Below, piece after piece: positions 1-9,648 of a stretch of DNA of 64,000 bases (position 1 is its first letter; every line of letters begins with the position of its first letter). The translations under genes and the position numbers were made by a program. The stretch comes from Bradyrhizobium sp. Ce-3. GTDB lineage: Bacteria; Pseudomonadota; Alphaproteobacteria; Rhizobiales; Xanthobacteraceae. The stretch lies in NCBI RefSeq assembly GCF_022835695.1, contig NZ_BQUV01000003.1, positions 186,001 to 250,000 of the forward strand. Direction: 5' to 3'. Under the pieces are notes generated by a model. It searched no databases and was not told the DNA's origin. It saw nothing but the letters and a program-made list of their open reading frames with translations.

Positions 1-1076
1 TGGATGATCTCCAGATGCAGCAGTCCGAGGAAGCCGCAGCGGAAGCCGAAGCCGAGCGCGGCGGAGGTTTCCATCTCGAAGGAGAAGCTGGCGTCGTTGA
101 GGCGGAGCTTGCCCATCGCCGCGCGCAGCGTCTCGAAATCGTCGGCGTCGACCGGGAACAGGCCGCAGAACACCACCGGGATCGCCGGCTTGAAGCCGGG
201 CAGCATCTCGGTGACCGGCTTCCTGTCGTCGGTGATGGTGTCGCCCACACGCGTGTCGGCGACTTCCTTGATCGCTGCGGTGATGAAGCCGATCTCGCCG
301 GGGCCGAGCTCGTCGACCTGCGTCATCTTCGGGGTGAAGAAGCCGACCCGCTCGACGTCATAGGCAGCACCGGTGCCCATCATGCGGATCCGGCCGCCCT
401 TCTTCATCGTGCCGTCAACGACGCGGATCAGAACGACCACGCCGAGATAGACGTCGTACCAGCTGTCGACCAGCAGCGCCTTCAAGGTCGCGTCGCGGTC
501 GCCCTTCGGCGGCGGCAGGCGGGTGACGATCGCCTCCAGCACGTCGGGAACGCCAAGGCCGGTCTTGGCCGAGATCATCACGGCATCCGATGCGTCGATG
601 CCGATCACGTCCTCGATCTGCTGCTTGACCTTCTCGGGCTCGGCCGCGGGCAGGTCGACCTTGTTCAGGACCGGGACGATCTCATGGCCCGCATCAAGGG
701 CGTGGTAGACGTTGGCCAGCGTCTGCGCCTCGACGCCCTGGCTGGCGTCGACCACCAGCAGGGAACCCTCGCAGGCCGCCAGCGACCGCGACACTTCGTA
801 GGCGAAGTCGACGTGGCCGGGCGTGTCCATCAAATTGAAGATGTAATCCTTGCCGTCCTTGGCGCGGTAGTTGAGGCGCACGGTCTGCGCCTTGATCGTG
901 ATGCCGCGCTCGCGCTCGATATCCATCGAATCGAGCACCTGCTCCTTGCCCGCCATCTCGCGATCCGACAGGCCGCCCGTCATCTGGATCAGGCGGTCGG
1001 CGAGGGTCGATTTGCCATGGTCGATATGGGCGACGATGGAGAAGTTGCGGATGTTGGAAATCGGGGCAGTTGTCAT
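1..1076 (-). CDS. lepA: Elongation factor 4 (LepA), N-terminal part
   Basis: This is a translational GTPase that back-translocates or rescues stalled ribosomes. The first 358 residues are visible and the C-terminal part lies beyond the left edge of the window. The N-terminus reads [20 protein letters not shown], followed by the P-loop DHGKSTLAD. The switch II motif DTPGHVDF and the guanine-specificity motif NKVDLP are both intact, and the LepA-type [15 protein letters not shown] block sits near the cut. The ATG at 1076 is the only good start before the G1 motif. The gene is divergent from the caspase-like gene at 1238. LepA members are about 600 residues, so roughly 60% is present. Confidence 0.95.
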   Translation of the reverse strand, partial: MTTAPISNIRNFSIVAHIDHGKSTLADRLIQMTGGLSDREMAGKEQVLDSMDIERERGITIKAQTVRLNYRAKDGKDYIFNLMDTPGHVDFAYEVSRSLAACEGSLLVVDASQGVEAQTLANVYHALDAGHEIVPVLNKVDLPAAEPEKVKQQIEDVIGIDASDAVMISAKTGLGVPDVLEAIVTRLPPPKGDRDATLKALLVDSWYDVYLGVVVLIRVVDGTMKKGGRIRMMGTGAAYDVERVGFFTPKMTQVDELGPGEIGFITAAIKEVADTRVGDTITDDRKPVTEMLPGFKPAIPVVFCGLFPVDADDFETLRAAMGKLRLNDASFSFEMETSAALGFGFRCGFLGLLHLEII

Positions 1077-1237
1077 GGGGCGCGGGATAGCATCCGCACC
1101 CCCGCGCGGGCAACCATATTGCGGTATTTTGCAGGGCTGTGACGGCGAATCACGGGGGCATTTCCGGCCTGGTTGCAATGATCGATTTCCAGGCATGCTT
1201 CTGCTAGGTCTAGCGGCCCAAAATCGTGGATTTGACG

Positions 1238-2611
1238 ATGCGCTGGACCCTTCTCGCCGCCGGATTGCTCGCAATGTTGTTCGTGCAGCCTGCGGCCGCC
1301 GACAAGCGTGTCGCGCTGGTGGTCGGCAATTCGACCTATCAGAACGTGTCGCGGCTGCAGAACCCGAAGAGCGATGCCGAGCTCGTGGCCGGCACGCTGC
1401 AGCGGCTGGGCTTTGCGCTGGTCGGCGGGCAGGCCCAGGTCGATCTCGACAAGGCCGGCTTCGATGCCGCGATCCAGCGCTTCGGCAGCCAGCTGATGGG
1501 CGCGGACGTCGCGCTGTTCTATTACGCCGGCCACGGCATCCAGGTTCGCGGCACGAATTATCTGGTGCCGGTCTCCGCCAATCCCACACGCGAGGCCGAT
1601 GTCGATTTCCAGATGGTCGATGTCGGCCTGGTGCTGCGGCAGATGGAAGGCGCCGGCACGCGGCTCAACATCGTCATCCTCGATGCCTGCCGGAACAATC
1701 CGTTCGGCGGCCGCGGCCTGCGCGCCGCCGACGGCGGCCTTGCCCAGATCCGCGCGCCGGAGGGCACGCTGTTGTCCTACGCGACCCAGCCCGGCAACGT
1801 CGCACTTGACGGCGATGACGGTCACAGTCCCTACACGCGCGCGCTGGTCGACACCATGCAGAAGCCCGGGCTCGACGTGCTGCAGGCCTTCAATCAGGTC
1901 GGCCTGGTCGTCAAGCGTGCCACCGGCAGCGCGCAGCAGCCCTGGGTCTCGACCTCGCCGATCGACGGCGCGTTCTATTTCGCCGGCAATGCGCCGGCAC
2001 AGGTCGCGACCGCCGATCCGCCGGCGACGGTGATCCCGCCGCAGCAAACCCTGCCGCCGCAGAACTCGCGTCCATCGGAGCCGCCGCCGGTGCTGCGCAC
2101 GCAGTCGGACTTCATCATTCCGGATTCCGACAGCCGCCTGTTGTCGGAGAGCGAGCTCCGGGCGCTCAACAAGGACGACCTGCGGATCGCCCGCAATGAG
2201 ATCTTCGCGCGGCGTGGGCGCTACTTCAACGCGCCGGACCTGACCGCGCGGTTCAGCAAATTCGCATGGTACGTGCCCCGCTCATGGGATCCGCCGCTCA
2301 ACGCGATCGAGAGCGCCAATGTCGCGCTGATCGATCGCTTCGAATCCGGTGGTGCTGCGCCTGGTGGTTTCATCTTCCCGGATTCCGACCGGCGCCTGTT
2401 GACGCCTGCCGATCTGCGGCGGTTGTCACGGGATGAGTTGCGGATCGCGCGCAACGAGATCTTCGCCCGCCGCGGACGCTATTTCGATTCCGCCGATCTC
2501 AAGGCGTATTTTTCGCGCTTCCCCTGGTACGCGCCGAACAGCTGGAATCCGAAGCTGAACGCGATCGAGGAAGCCAATATTGCGCTGATCGATCAGGCCG
2601 GAAAGCGCTGA
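1238..2611 (+). CDS. Secreted caspase-like (C14) protein with two C-terminal YARHG domains
   Basis: The protein is about 457 residues. An N-terminal signal peptide ([21 protein letters not shown]) predicts export. A caspase/metacaspase p20 domain follows, with [14 protein letters not shown] near residue 25, the catalytic His in FYYAGHG (about residue 99) and the catalytic Cys in [10 protein letters not shown] (about 151). A Pro-rich linker leads to two near-identical YARHG repeats (roughly residues 290-370 and 375-455), each with [22 protein letters not shown] domains are extracellular and usually linked to peptidases. A GTG at 1226 would add four residues; the ATG at 1238 gives the better signal peptide. 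It abuts the M15 peptidase gene with no gap, suggesting co-expression. The physiological substrate is unknown. Confidence 0.88.
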   Translation: MRWTLLAAGLLAMLFVQPAAADKRVALVVGNSTYQNVSRLQNPKSDAELVAGTLQRLGFALVGGQAQVDLDKAGFDAAIQRFGSQLMGADVALFYYAGHGIQVRGTNYLVPVSANPTREADVDFQMVDVGLVLRQMEGAGTRLNIVILDACRNNPFGGRGLRAADGGLAQIRAPEGTLLSYATQPGNVALDGDDGHSPYTRALVDTMQKPGLDVLQAFNQVGLVVKRATGSAQQPWVSTSPIDGAFYFAGNAPAQVATADPPATVIPPQQTLPPQNSRPSEPPPVLRTQSDFIIPDSDSRLLSESELRALNKDDLRIARNEIFARRGRYFNAPDLTARFSKFAWYVPRSWDPPLNAIESANVALIDRFESGGAAPGGFIFPDSDRRLLTPADLRRLSRDELRIARNEIFARRGRYFDSADLKAYFSRFPWYAPNSWNPKLNAIEEANIALIDQAGKR

Positions 2612-3403
2612 ATGGCCGCGCGCAAGACGGCCTGCATTGTTGCCCTGCTGGCGCTGACCTCGCCGCTCGCGCATGCTCAAAGCAAGAGCGAGCTGCTCGA
2701 CCGGCTGGTGCGCGCCTATCCCGATGCGCTGTCCGGGCACGACGACAAGACCATCACCTGGCGCGACGGCACGGTGATGCCCGTCGATGACGGCGTCGCC
2801 GACAAGCCGTTCGATCAGCTCTTACGCAATGCCTCGATCCTCGATCAGATGCGGCAGCCTTATCCGTCCGGGCCATCGGCGCCGCCGGCCCCGAACATCG
2901 ATCCCGGCCGCTTCCGCAACGAGGCGTTCTTCAAGAAGATGTATGGCGACTGCAACACGGCGGAGGTCAGGCGGAACCTGGTCACGATCACCTGGCTGCC
3001 GCGCTCCTGGGGCAAGCCGGTTCAGGTCACGCGGGTCAATGGCATCGCCGAGCGGCTCAAGCAGGTCTCCGCCGAGATCGAGGCGCTCGATCCGGCGCTG
3101 CGCGCCGCGGCGTTTCCGATCGCGGGTGTGCTGTCTTGTCGCGCCGTCGCCGATACCGGGCGGATGAGCATGCATGGCTACGCCGCCGCGATCGACCTCA
3201 ACCTGAAGGTCTCGGATTACTGGCTGTGGGCGAGCAAAGGGGACGGCAAGGGCGAAGGCAAGGGCAAGACCATCCCCTACAGGAACCGGATGCCGCGGGA
3301 GATCGTCGACATCTTCGAGCGCCACGGCTTCATCTGGGGCGGCAACTGGTATCACTACGATACCATGCACTTCGAGTACCGGCCGGAGCTTCTCGACAAG
3401 TGA
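2612..3403 (+). CDS. Secreted M15-family (VanY/DacY-like) peptidase
   Basis: The 263-residue protein begins with a signal peptide ending near AHAQ. The C-terminal half carries the M15 zinc-peptidase pattern: SMHGYAAAIDLN supplies the first His and Asp ligands, and WYHYDTMHFEYRPEL supplies the catalytic and last metal-binding residues. M15 enzymes cleave peptidoglycan stem peptides, so a D,D- or L,D-carboxypeptidase acting in the periplasm is the likely role. The ATG follows the stop of the caspase-like gene directly, so the two are probably one transcript. A short Gly/Lys-rich insert (GDGKGEGKGK) precedes the catalytic region. Confidence 0.82.
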   Translation: MAARKTACIVALLALTSPLAHAQSKSELLDRLVRAYPDALSGHDDKTITWRDGTVMPVDDGVADKPFDQLLRNASILDQMRQPYPSGPSAPPAPNIDPGRFRNEAFFKKMYGDCNTAEVRRNLVTITWLPRSWGKPVQVTRVNGIAERLKQVSAEIEALDPALRAAAFPIAGVLSCRAVADTGRMSMHGYAAAIDLNLKVSDYWLWASKGDGKGEGKGKTIPYRNRMPREIVDIFERHGFIWGGNWYHYDTMHFEYRPELLDK

Positions 3404-3417
3404 ACCGGCCGGCTCGA

Positions 3418-3467
3418 GCATGATCCGGAGATGCGGGCAGCGGTTTTCCGAAGCGATCATGCGCAAA
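3418..3467. repeat. Dispersed palindromic repeat, GCATGATC...GATCATGC family (copy 1)
   Basis: An imperfect inverted repeat starts with GCATGATCCGGA and ends with TTTTCCGA...GATCATGCGCAAA. Two more copies occur at 17722-17770 and 41801-41850. It lies in the 218-base gap between the M15 peptidase and the glycosyltransferase, and nothing else is seen in that gap. Confidence 0.75.
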
Positions 3468-3621
3468 TCCCGCTCTTGAGCCATTCTCACGCCAAGCTGA
3501 TTTCACTGGCCACAAAAACGCGCTAAAGGGCGCTGAAGTGCTGGTGAGCATTCACTCATCGCGCTTCCGCTTCCACTCGGCATGAATCCCTCCGGAAAGC
3601 CAGTTTCCCCTTTTCCGGGTC

Positions 3622-5253
3622 ATGTCTCAGGCACAGGCCATGTCGACCGTTTCCACGCTTCCCGCCGCACGGCGCTCCACCCGCAGGCTGACGATCCGAC
3701 GGATTGCCGCCTGGATTGCCTCGCGCGCCATCGATCCCCGGACGAGCCTGTGGTTCGTGATCGGCTTCGCACTGGTTCACGCGGTGCTGTGGACGCTGAT
3801 CCTGGTCAAGCTCAAGGCCGCGCAGGACGTCCATATGGATGTTGCGGAGGCCTATGCCTGGGGCCAGCGCTTCCTGCTCGGCTATGGCAAGCACCCGCCG
3901 CTGTCGGGCTGGATCGCCGGGGTCTGGTTCAGGATCTTCCCCGTCACCAACTGGTCGACCTACGCGCTCGCGATGGCGACCGTCAGCTTCGCGCTGGTGG
4001 TGTGCTGGCTGATCGCGCTGCGCGTCGTCGACCGCCGCCGCGCGTTCTTCATGGTGGTGATGCTCGCGCTGTACCCGATCTTCAATTTTAAGGGCTTCAA
4101 GTACAACGCCGACCTCGCGCAGCTGGTGCCGCTGCCGCTGCTGGTGCTGGCCTATCTGAACGCGTTCGAGAAGCGCAGCTTCAAATCGGGGCTCTGGCTC
4201 GGCTTCGCCGGCATGCTGGCGCTGATGACCAAATACTGGGTGGTGACGATGATCGGCGCCATCGGGCTCGCCGCGCTGATCCATCCGCAGCGCGCGCAAT
4301 TCCTGCGCTCGCCGGCGCCATGGGTTGCGATCGGCACGATGCTCGTGGCGATGATTCCGCATCTGGTGTGGCTGGAGGAGGTGAACTTCGTACCGTTCAC
4401 CTATGCCGGTGACGTCTACGCGCTGTCGAGCCGCGAGCTCAACGTCCAGCTCGTGATCGGCTACATCGTGCACAATCTCGGCCTTCTCGCGATTCCCGTC
4501 GTGCTGGGCCTCGTGGCGCTGCTGCTGGGGTCGGTGCCATGGCGGCCATCGGACGTGCTGGCGCGGATCTGGTCGCGCGGACCCAACCCGGCCGTCAACC
4601 TGCCGCAGGCGCTCAACGTCTGGATCATCCAGGCAATCGTCGCGATCGGGCCGCCGCTCGGCGCGCTGGCATTCACGGTCTACATCAAGACCGACTGGGG
4701 CATCCCGCTGTTCTTCCTGGTGCCGCTGGCGCTGGTTGCGATCCCCTCGCTGCGTTTCCCGCGCATGGCGCTGTTCTCGATCATTGCGGTCTGGTTCGTG
4801 GCCACCATCGCCACGCTGATCGCCGCTCCCAGCATCGCCACGCAGGAGATCGCGTCCAACCATATCGGCGGCTCGACCTACGCCGCGCGCTCCGAGCTGG
4901 CGCGCGAACTGACCCAGACCTGGCAGGAAAAATTCCATTCGCGCTGGGCCGTGGTCGTCGCACGCTCCGACATCGGCGAGCCGATGACGTTCTACAGTCC
5001 GGATCATCCGGCCTCGCTGGTGCCGGGCGAAGCGTGGTCGTCGGGGCTGACGTCATTCGACGAGGCCAGGCGCCTCGGCTTCATCGGCATCTGCGACACC
5101 ACCGATCCGGTGTTCCTGCAGCCATGCGAGGCCTGGATGGCGGAGCATGCCAAGGATGCCGAGCCGCTTGTCATGACCACCATGCGCTTCTTCAACGGCC
5201 ATCCCGGTCCGTCGACGGCCTGGAAGGTCTATCTGGTGCCGCCGGCGAAGTAG
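3622..5253 (+). CDS. GT39-type (ArnT/PMT-like) membrane glycosyltransferase
   Basis: The 543-residue protein has many hydrophobic segments (about 10-12), with an acidic motif in the first periplasmic loop (HMDVAEAYAWGQRFLLGYGKHPPLSGW), as expected for polyprenyl-phosphate sugar transferases of the GT39/ArnT superfamily. These enzymes move a sugar from undecaprenyl phosphate to lipid A or another envelope acceptor. The C-terminal 120 residues form a soluble domain. Two start codons are possible, 3622 and 3640. No sugar-nucleotide genes lie nearby, so donor and acceptor cannot be named. Confidence 0.8.
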   Translation: MSQAQAMSTVSTLPAARRSTRRLTIRRIAAWIASRAIDPRTSLWFVIGFALVHAVLWTLILVKLKAAQDVHMDVAEAYAWGQRFLLGYGKHPPLSGWIAGVWFRIFPVTNWSTYALAMATVSFALVVCWLIALRVVDRRRAFFMVVMLALYPIFNFKGFKYNADLAQLVPLPLLVLAYLNAFEKRSFKSGLWLGFAGMLALMTKYWVVTMIGAIGLAALIHPQRAQFLRSPAPWVAIGTMLVAMIPHLVWLEEVNFVPFTYAGDVYALSSRELNVQLVIGYIVHNLGLLAIPVVLGLVALLLGSVPWRPSDVLARIWSRGPNPAVNLPQALNVWIIQAIVAIGPPLGALAFTVYIKTDWGIPLFFLVPLALVAIPSLRFPRMALFSIIAVWFVATIATLIAAPSIATQEIASNHIGGSTYAARSELARELTQTWQEKFHSRWAVVVARSDIGEPMTFYSPDHPASLVPGEAWSSGLTSFDEARRLGFIGICDTTDPVFLQPCEAWMAEHAKDAEPLVMTTMRFFNGHPGPSTAWKVYLVPPAK

Positions 5254-5262
5254 CTTCGGCTC

Positions 5263-5394
5263 CCTCGCCCCGCGCTTGCGGGGAGAGGGTTGGGGTGAGG
5301 GGCTCTCACCGCGATGGCAGTCTATCGATAGACCTGTACCCCTCGGATCGCATCGTTCGATGCGATCCGACCTCTCCCCGCAAGCGGGGCGAGG
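5263..5394. repeat. Composite palindromic repeat, CCTCGCCCCGC family
   Basis: Outer arms CCTCGCCCCGC...GCGGGGAGAGG and CCTCTCCCCGC...GCGGGGCGAGG face each other. Inside is a second palindrome (GGATCGCATCG/CGATGCGATCC, 5345-5368). It separates the convergent glycosyltransferase and HPr genes and could end transcription from both sides. Confidence 0.7.
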
Positions 5395-5409
5395 TAAGAG
5401 GTGGCGGCC

Positions 5410-5736
5410 CTACGTGCCCTCTTCGTTGAACTTGCTGGCGACGAGCTCGGCGATGGCGTCCAGCGCCTGCTGCGCTTCGTCGCCTTTCGCGGAGACCACG
5501 ACCGTGGTGCCGGGCCCTGCGGCCAGCATCATCAGGCCCATGATCGAGGTGCCGCCGACGGTCTCGCCGCCGCGCGTCACCCAGATCTCGGCGTTGAAGC
5601 GCTCGACCAGCTGGACGAACTTGGCCGATGCCCGCGCATGCAGGCCGCGCTTGTTGACGATCAGGAGTTCACGCGAAATAGCGCCCGCCGGCACGCCCGG
5701 GCCGACATGGTTTTCGCCCGGGGCCTCGCCGCTCAT
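5410..5736 (-). CDS. ptsH: HPr phosphocarrier protein of the regulatory PTS
   Basis: This 108-residue protein has the HPr active-site block NKRGLHARAS, with the phosphorylated His at position 33, and the regulatory Ser region GTSIMGLMMLAA, where HprK phosphorylates Ser. The N-terminal extension of about 20 residues is longer than in enteric HPr. It is the last gene of the chvI-chvG-hprK-EIIA-ptsH run, and its ATG overlaps the EIIA stop (ATGA). In alphaproteobacteria without sugar-PTS permeases, HPr and EIIA form a phosphorylation cascade that signals nitrogen and carbon status rather than importing sugar. Confidence 0.95.
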   Translation of the reverse strand: MSGEAPGENHVGPGVPAGAISRELLIVNKRGLHARASAKFVQLVERFNAEIWVTRGGETVGGTSIMGLMMLAAGPGTTVVVSAKGDEAQQALDAIAELVASKFNEEGT

Positions 5737-6134
5737 TTGCCTGCAAGAACGCGGCTGGCGATGGTGACGTATTTGCGGCCGGCTTCCTGCGCCATCGCGA
5801 TCGCGTCGGGCAGCGAACGCTCCTCGCGAACCTTGGCGAGCTTGACCAGCATGGGAAGATTGATGCCCGCGAGCACTTCCACCTTCGGGCGGCTCATGCA
5901 GGAGATCGCAAGGTTGGACGGCGTGCCGCCAAACATGTCGGTGAGGATCGCGACGCCGTCGCCACTGTCGACGCGGTTCACCGCCTCGATGATGTCGCTT
6001 CGACAGAGATCGGAATCGTCCTCGGCTCCGATCGTAATCGCTTCAATTTGTTTCTGCGGACCCATGACGTGTTCGAGCGCCGCTCTGAACTCGTCGGCAA
6101 GGCGCCCATGGGTCACCAGCACTAGACCAATCAT
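5733..6134 (-). CDS. PTS EIIA component, mannose family (regulatory)
   Basis: This 133-residue protein begins MIGLVLVTHGRLADEF, with the phospho-accepting His at position 9, and continues with LTDMFGGTPSNLA, typical of EIIA-Man. It accepts phosphate from HPr. A strong ribosome site (GAGGAG) lies 5-6 bases before the ATG at 6134, which is why the longer reading to 6191 was not used. No EIIB or EIIC permease gene is present, so the role is regulatory. It overlaps ptsH by four bases. Confidence 0.93.
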   Translation of the reverse strand: MIGLVLVTHGRLADEFRAALEHVMGPQKQIEAITIGAEDDSDLCRSDIIEAVNRVDSGDGVAILTDMFGGTPSNLAISCMSRPKVEVLAGINLPMLVKLAKVREERSLPDAIAMAQEAGRKYVTIASRVLAGK

Positions 6135-6348
6135 CGGAAACTCCTCGCGGGCGCCCTTTGGTGCACCGCACGAACGCGCCACTTTGACCATCCAGAGCCC
6201 CCGCGCAAGGGGGCATCTTGGCTAGTCTCCCGGTTCCTGGCGGTAGAGAGGGGAGGCTGCGCCGGCAAAATCCGACGCGATAGTGGATGTGATATGGTTA
6301 CCAATTCCCTTCCCACAATTGGCCGCAAGATTACGGGAACATGAACTT

Positions 6349-6789
6349 TCAGGTTGTCGTCAGCGCAGCGACAACCAGCGGCAGGGGTTGGAAGCCGGCT
6401 GCCACGGGAATTCGCGGTATCAATACACCATTAAGGCGTATTACGAGCGCCTCGGGCGGCGGTAGCCGCTCGGCGTCGTCAGCGGCCAGGTCGACAATCA
6501 GCCGCACCACCGCCTCGTCTGCGAACGGGCAGTGGCGGATTCCGAGGCCTCGTATCTCGATCAGACCGGCCAGTTGCGGTGCCGGGCGAACCCACAATTG
6601 TTCGCCGGCTGTGTCGAGATGGACACGGTCATCCCCCACCAGAACGGCCGGCGGGAGCGCTCCGGTGCGCCCGGCGAGAATCAGATCGAAGGCGAGACGC
6701 GACTTGCCGGAGCCCGATGGGCCGCGGATCAGCACCGCACGCTCGCCGACCAGAACGGCGGATGCGTGCACGCTTGAATTGTCGCTCAT
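6349..6789 (-). CDS. hprK: Short alphaproteobacterial HPr kinase/phosphorylase
   Basis: At 146 residues this is the short form that has only the C-terminal kinase domain of firmicute HprK. The P-loop GPSGSGKS is at residues 23-30, followed by LVGDDRVHL and the signature region IEIRGLGIRHCPF. It phosphorylates HPr on Ser and so links ChvGI signalling to the PTS cascade. The ATG overlaps the chvG stop (ATGA), giving translational coupling. Confidence 0.92.
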   Translation of the reverse strand: MSDNSSVHASAVLVGERAVLIRGPSGSGKSRLAFDLILAGRTGALPPAVLVGDDRVHLDTAGEQLWVRPAPQLAGLIEIRGLGIRHCPFADEAVVRLIVDLAADDAERLPPPEALVIRLNGVLIPRIPVAAGFQPLPLVVAALTTT

Positions 6790-8594
6790 TGTGTCGGCAG
6801 CCTGACCACGAAACGTGCGCCGGCGACGGTCGGCTTGCCGTCGTCGTCCGCGGGGCCGGGACGGTTCTCGGCCCAGATGCGCCCGCCATGCGCCTCGATG
6901 ATCTGCTTGGAGATCGAAAGCCCGAGGCCGGAGTTCTGGCCAAAGCCCTGGTGCGGCCGGTCGGTGTAGAAGCGCTCGAAGATCCGCTCCAGCGCGTCCT
7001 CGCCGATGCCGGGCCCGTCGTCGTCGACCACGATCTCGACCTCGCCGCGGTTGCGGCGGCACACGATGCGCACCTTGTCGCCCGGCTTGGAGAACGATTG
7101 CGCGTTGGACAGCAGGTTGGAGATCACCTGGCCGAGCCGGGAATCATGGCCGGGCACCGACAGCGTGTCGGTCGGCCCGCGGCCCTCGAAGCGGGCTTCG
7201 ACGGCGACGTCGTGGCCGAGCCGGGTCTCGTTGGCGACGCTGGTCAGCGTCGCCAACAGACGGCGCAGATCGACCGGCGCCATGTCCTGGCGCTGCATTT
7301 CGGCATCGAGCCGGCTGGCGTCGGAGATGTCGGAGATCAGGCGGTCGAGCCGCCTGACGTCATGCTCGATCACGGCGAGCAGCCGCGCCCGACTGTTCTC
7401 GTTGCGCGCCAGTGGCAGCGTCTCGACCGCGGATCGTAGCGAGGTCAGTGGATTCTTCAGCTCATGGGCGACATCGGCGGCGAACATCTCGATCGCCTCG
7501 ATGCGGCTGTAGAGCGCGTTGGTCATGTCGCGCAGCGCGCCGGAAAGATGGCCGATTTCGTCGCGGCGTCCGGTGAAGTCGGGAATCTCGACGCGGGTCT
7601 GGATGCGGTGACGGACGCGCTCGGCGCTTTCGGCCAGCCGCCGCACCGGGCCTGCGATCGTGCTCGCCAGCAGCAGCGACAGCATGATCATGACGGCGGA
7701 GGCGACGCCGCCGATCTTGAGGATGGCGAGGCGTTCCGACATCACCAGCTGGTCGATGTCGTCGCCTTGCGTGGTCAGCATCAACGCGCCGCGCACGGCG
7801 CGGAAATGCTGCACCGGAACCGCGACCGAGACGATGATCGCGCCGCGCTCGGTGACGCGCACCGCGCTGCCCTTCATGCCTTCGAGCGATTGCGCGACTT
7901 CGGAATAGCCCCTGCCGCCTTCGGGGCCGAGCTCGCGATAGATCGGCAGGTCGCCGCGGTTGAGCCAGGTCTTGATCGTCGCCTTGGTCTTCTCATAGAG
8001 CGACGGCTTCTCCGATGGCGGCGGCAGCTCCATGCGCAGCACGTCGCCGCGCGCGAACAGATTGCGGCTGTCGAGGATCAGCCCGCCATCGCGGTCGAAG
8101 ATGCGGGCCCGCGTCTTGGTCGGTGCGATCAGGCGGCGCAGGACCGGCGCGACCCGCTCGGGATTGATCGGGAAGTCAGCCGATTCATCCGGCTGGCCGT
8201 AACTCTCGCCGGGCTTGAGGTCGAGCAGCCGGTCGGGATCGATGGTGACCGTGTTGCCTTCGACGGTCGCGGACGCCGCGATCGCCTCCGAGATGATCTC
8301 GGCATAGACCAGGAGGCTCTGCGTCCGCGCCTCGATCAGGCCGGCGCGGAATTGCGAGAGATAGAGGATGCTGGCGACCAGCGCGACGAGGCCGGCGAGG
8401 TTGAGCGAGACGATGCGGCGCGTCAGGCTGGAGAACGACAGTGCGAAGAAGAACTGGCCGGCGCGGCGCAGCCAGCCGAGCGGACGGCGCCAGCCTTTGT
8501 CCCGCGCCAGATCGTCGGACACGGCCTCTTGATCGAGGAGCTGTGTGGCGTCCTCGGTGGTCAGGCCCTGCTCGAGCTGCGTTCGATCAAGCAC
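6786..8594 (-). CDS. chvG: Sensor histidine kinase ChvG (ExoS family)
   Basis: This 602-residue membrane kinase has a cytoplasmic N-terminus, a transmembrane helix at about residues 60-80, a periplasmic sensor region and a second helix at about 285-305. A HAMP domain follows, then the H-box FAADVAHELKNPLTSLRS and an ATPase domain with DDDGPGIGED and the G-box LGLSISKQI. ChvG senses acid or envelope stress and phosphorylates ChvI. In rhizobia the pair controls exopolysaccharide, motility and host infection. It sits downstream of chvI with a gap of about 110 bases. Confidence 0.95.
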   Translation of the reverse strand: MLDRTQLEQGLTTEDATQLLDQEAVSDDLARDKGWRRPLGWLRRAGQFFFALSFSSLTRRIVSLNLAGLVALVASILYLSQFRAGLIEARTQSLLVYAEIISEAIAASATVEGNTVTIDPDRLLDLKPGESYGQPDESADFPINPERVAPVLRRLIAPTKTRARIFDRDGGLILDSRNLFARGDVLRMELPPPSEKPSLYEKTKATIKTWLNRGDLPIYRELGPEGGRGYSEVAQSLEGMKGSAVRVTERGAIIVSVAVPVQHFRAVRGALMLTTQGDDIDQLVMSERLAILKIGGVASAVMIMLSLLLASTIAGPVRRLAESAERVRHRIQTRVEIPDFTGRRDEIGHLSGALRDMTNALYSRIEAIEMFAADVAHELKNPLTSLRSAVETLPLARNENSRARLLAVIEHDVRRLDRLISDISDASRLDAEMQRQDMAPVDLRRLLATLTSVANETRLGHDVAVEARFEGRGPTDTLSVPGHDSRLGQVISNLLSNAQSFSKPGDKVRIVCRRNRGEVEIVVDDDGPGIGEDALERIFERFYTDRPHQGFGQNSGLGLSISKQIIEAHGGRIWAENRPGPADDDGKPTVAGARFVVRLPTQ

Positions 8595-8705
8595 TTGGCA
8601 AAGCTGCCGGTTGGTATGGATGTCGTCCCGCGAAGCAGATAGTCGCCCGAGCTTACCCCAGCCGCGCGGAGCCTGTCAGTTAACAAGCCGCCCGGGACGT
8701 GCAGA

Positions 8706-9407
8706 TCAGGCTTCCTTGAAGCGATAGCCGACGCCGTACAGCGTCTCGATCATCTCGAAGTCGTCGTCGACCACCTTGAACTTCTTGCGCAGCCGCTTGA
8801 TGTGGCTGTCGATGGTGCGGTCGTCGACATAGACCTGGTCGTCATAGGCCGCGTCCATCAGCGCGTTGCGGCTCTTCACGACGCCGGGGCGGGTCGCGAG
8901 CGCCTGCAGGATCAGGAATTCGGTCACGGTGAGCGTCACCGGCTCGTTCTTCCAGGTGCAGGTGTGGCGCTCCGGATCCATCCGCAGCAGGCCGCGGTCG
9001 AGCGCGCGGGCGTCCGGCTCCTTCGGCGCGGCGGTCGGATCCTTCGGCTGGCCGCGGCGCAGCACGGCCTTGACGCGTTCGACCAGCAGGCGCTGCGAGA
9101 ACGGCTTGCGGATGAAATCGTCGGCGCCCATTTTCAGGCCGAACAATTCGTCGATCTCCTCATCCTTCGAGGTGAGGAAGATCACCGGCAGGTCGGACTT
9201 CTGGCGCAGCCGGCGCAGTGTCTCCATGCCGTCCATGCGCGGCATCTTGATATCGAGGATCGCAAGATCGGGCGGTGACGTGCGAAACCCATCCAGCGCC
9301 GACGCACCGTCCGTGTAGGTCATGATGCGGTAGCCTTCGGCTTCAAGCGCGATCGAGACCGAAGTGAGAATGTTGCGGTCGTCGTCGACCAAGGCGATTG
9401 TGGGCAT
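8706..9407 (-). CDS. chvI: Response regulator ChvI (OmpR family)
   Basis: The 233-residue protein has a receiver domain with the acidic pocket DDD at residues 8-10 and the phospho-acceptor Asp52 in [12 protein letters not shown], plus Lys in the IRKPF motif. A C-terminal winged-helix domain follows ([17 protein letters not shown]). It is the first gene of the five-gene minus-strand operon that ends with ptsH. The 241-base region upstream, shared with the divergent HugZ-like gene, should hold its promoter. Confidence 0.95.
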   Translation of the reverse strand: MPTIALVDDDRNILTSVSIALEAEGYRIMTYTDGASALDGFRTSPPDLAILDIKMPRMDGMETLRRLRQKSDLPVIFLTSKDEEIDELFGLKMGADDFIRKPFSQRLLVERVKAVLRRGQPKDPTAAPKEPDARALDRGLLRMDPERHTCTWKNEPVTLTVTEFLILQALATRPGVVKSRNALMDAAYDDQVYVDDRTIDSHIKRLRKKFKVVDDDFEMIETLYGVGYRFKEA

Positions 9408-9648
9408 GAGCTGCTTTCACAATGAGAGTGGCTTAAACGGCGGGCACTCTGGCAACGCGCCGTGGAAATGGGCTTCGAACGCGGTCAACGAGCAATGTAA
9501 GCTGGGCTGAAGTGTGACCGAGTTCCGCAAAAAATACGCTTCTGCGACCCATGCGATGGACCCCATATACCACCCTGAGACCATGAAAACAGGCCCTTTT
9601 TTCAGGCGGAACCGGCCCGATTCGCCCTCAAAATGACCCGATAGGCCC

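Noticed and set aside
3556-5007. Long minus-strand open frame of low-complexity Arg/Gln/His composition
   Set aside because: Shadow of the GT39-type glycosyltransferase on the other strand.
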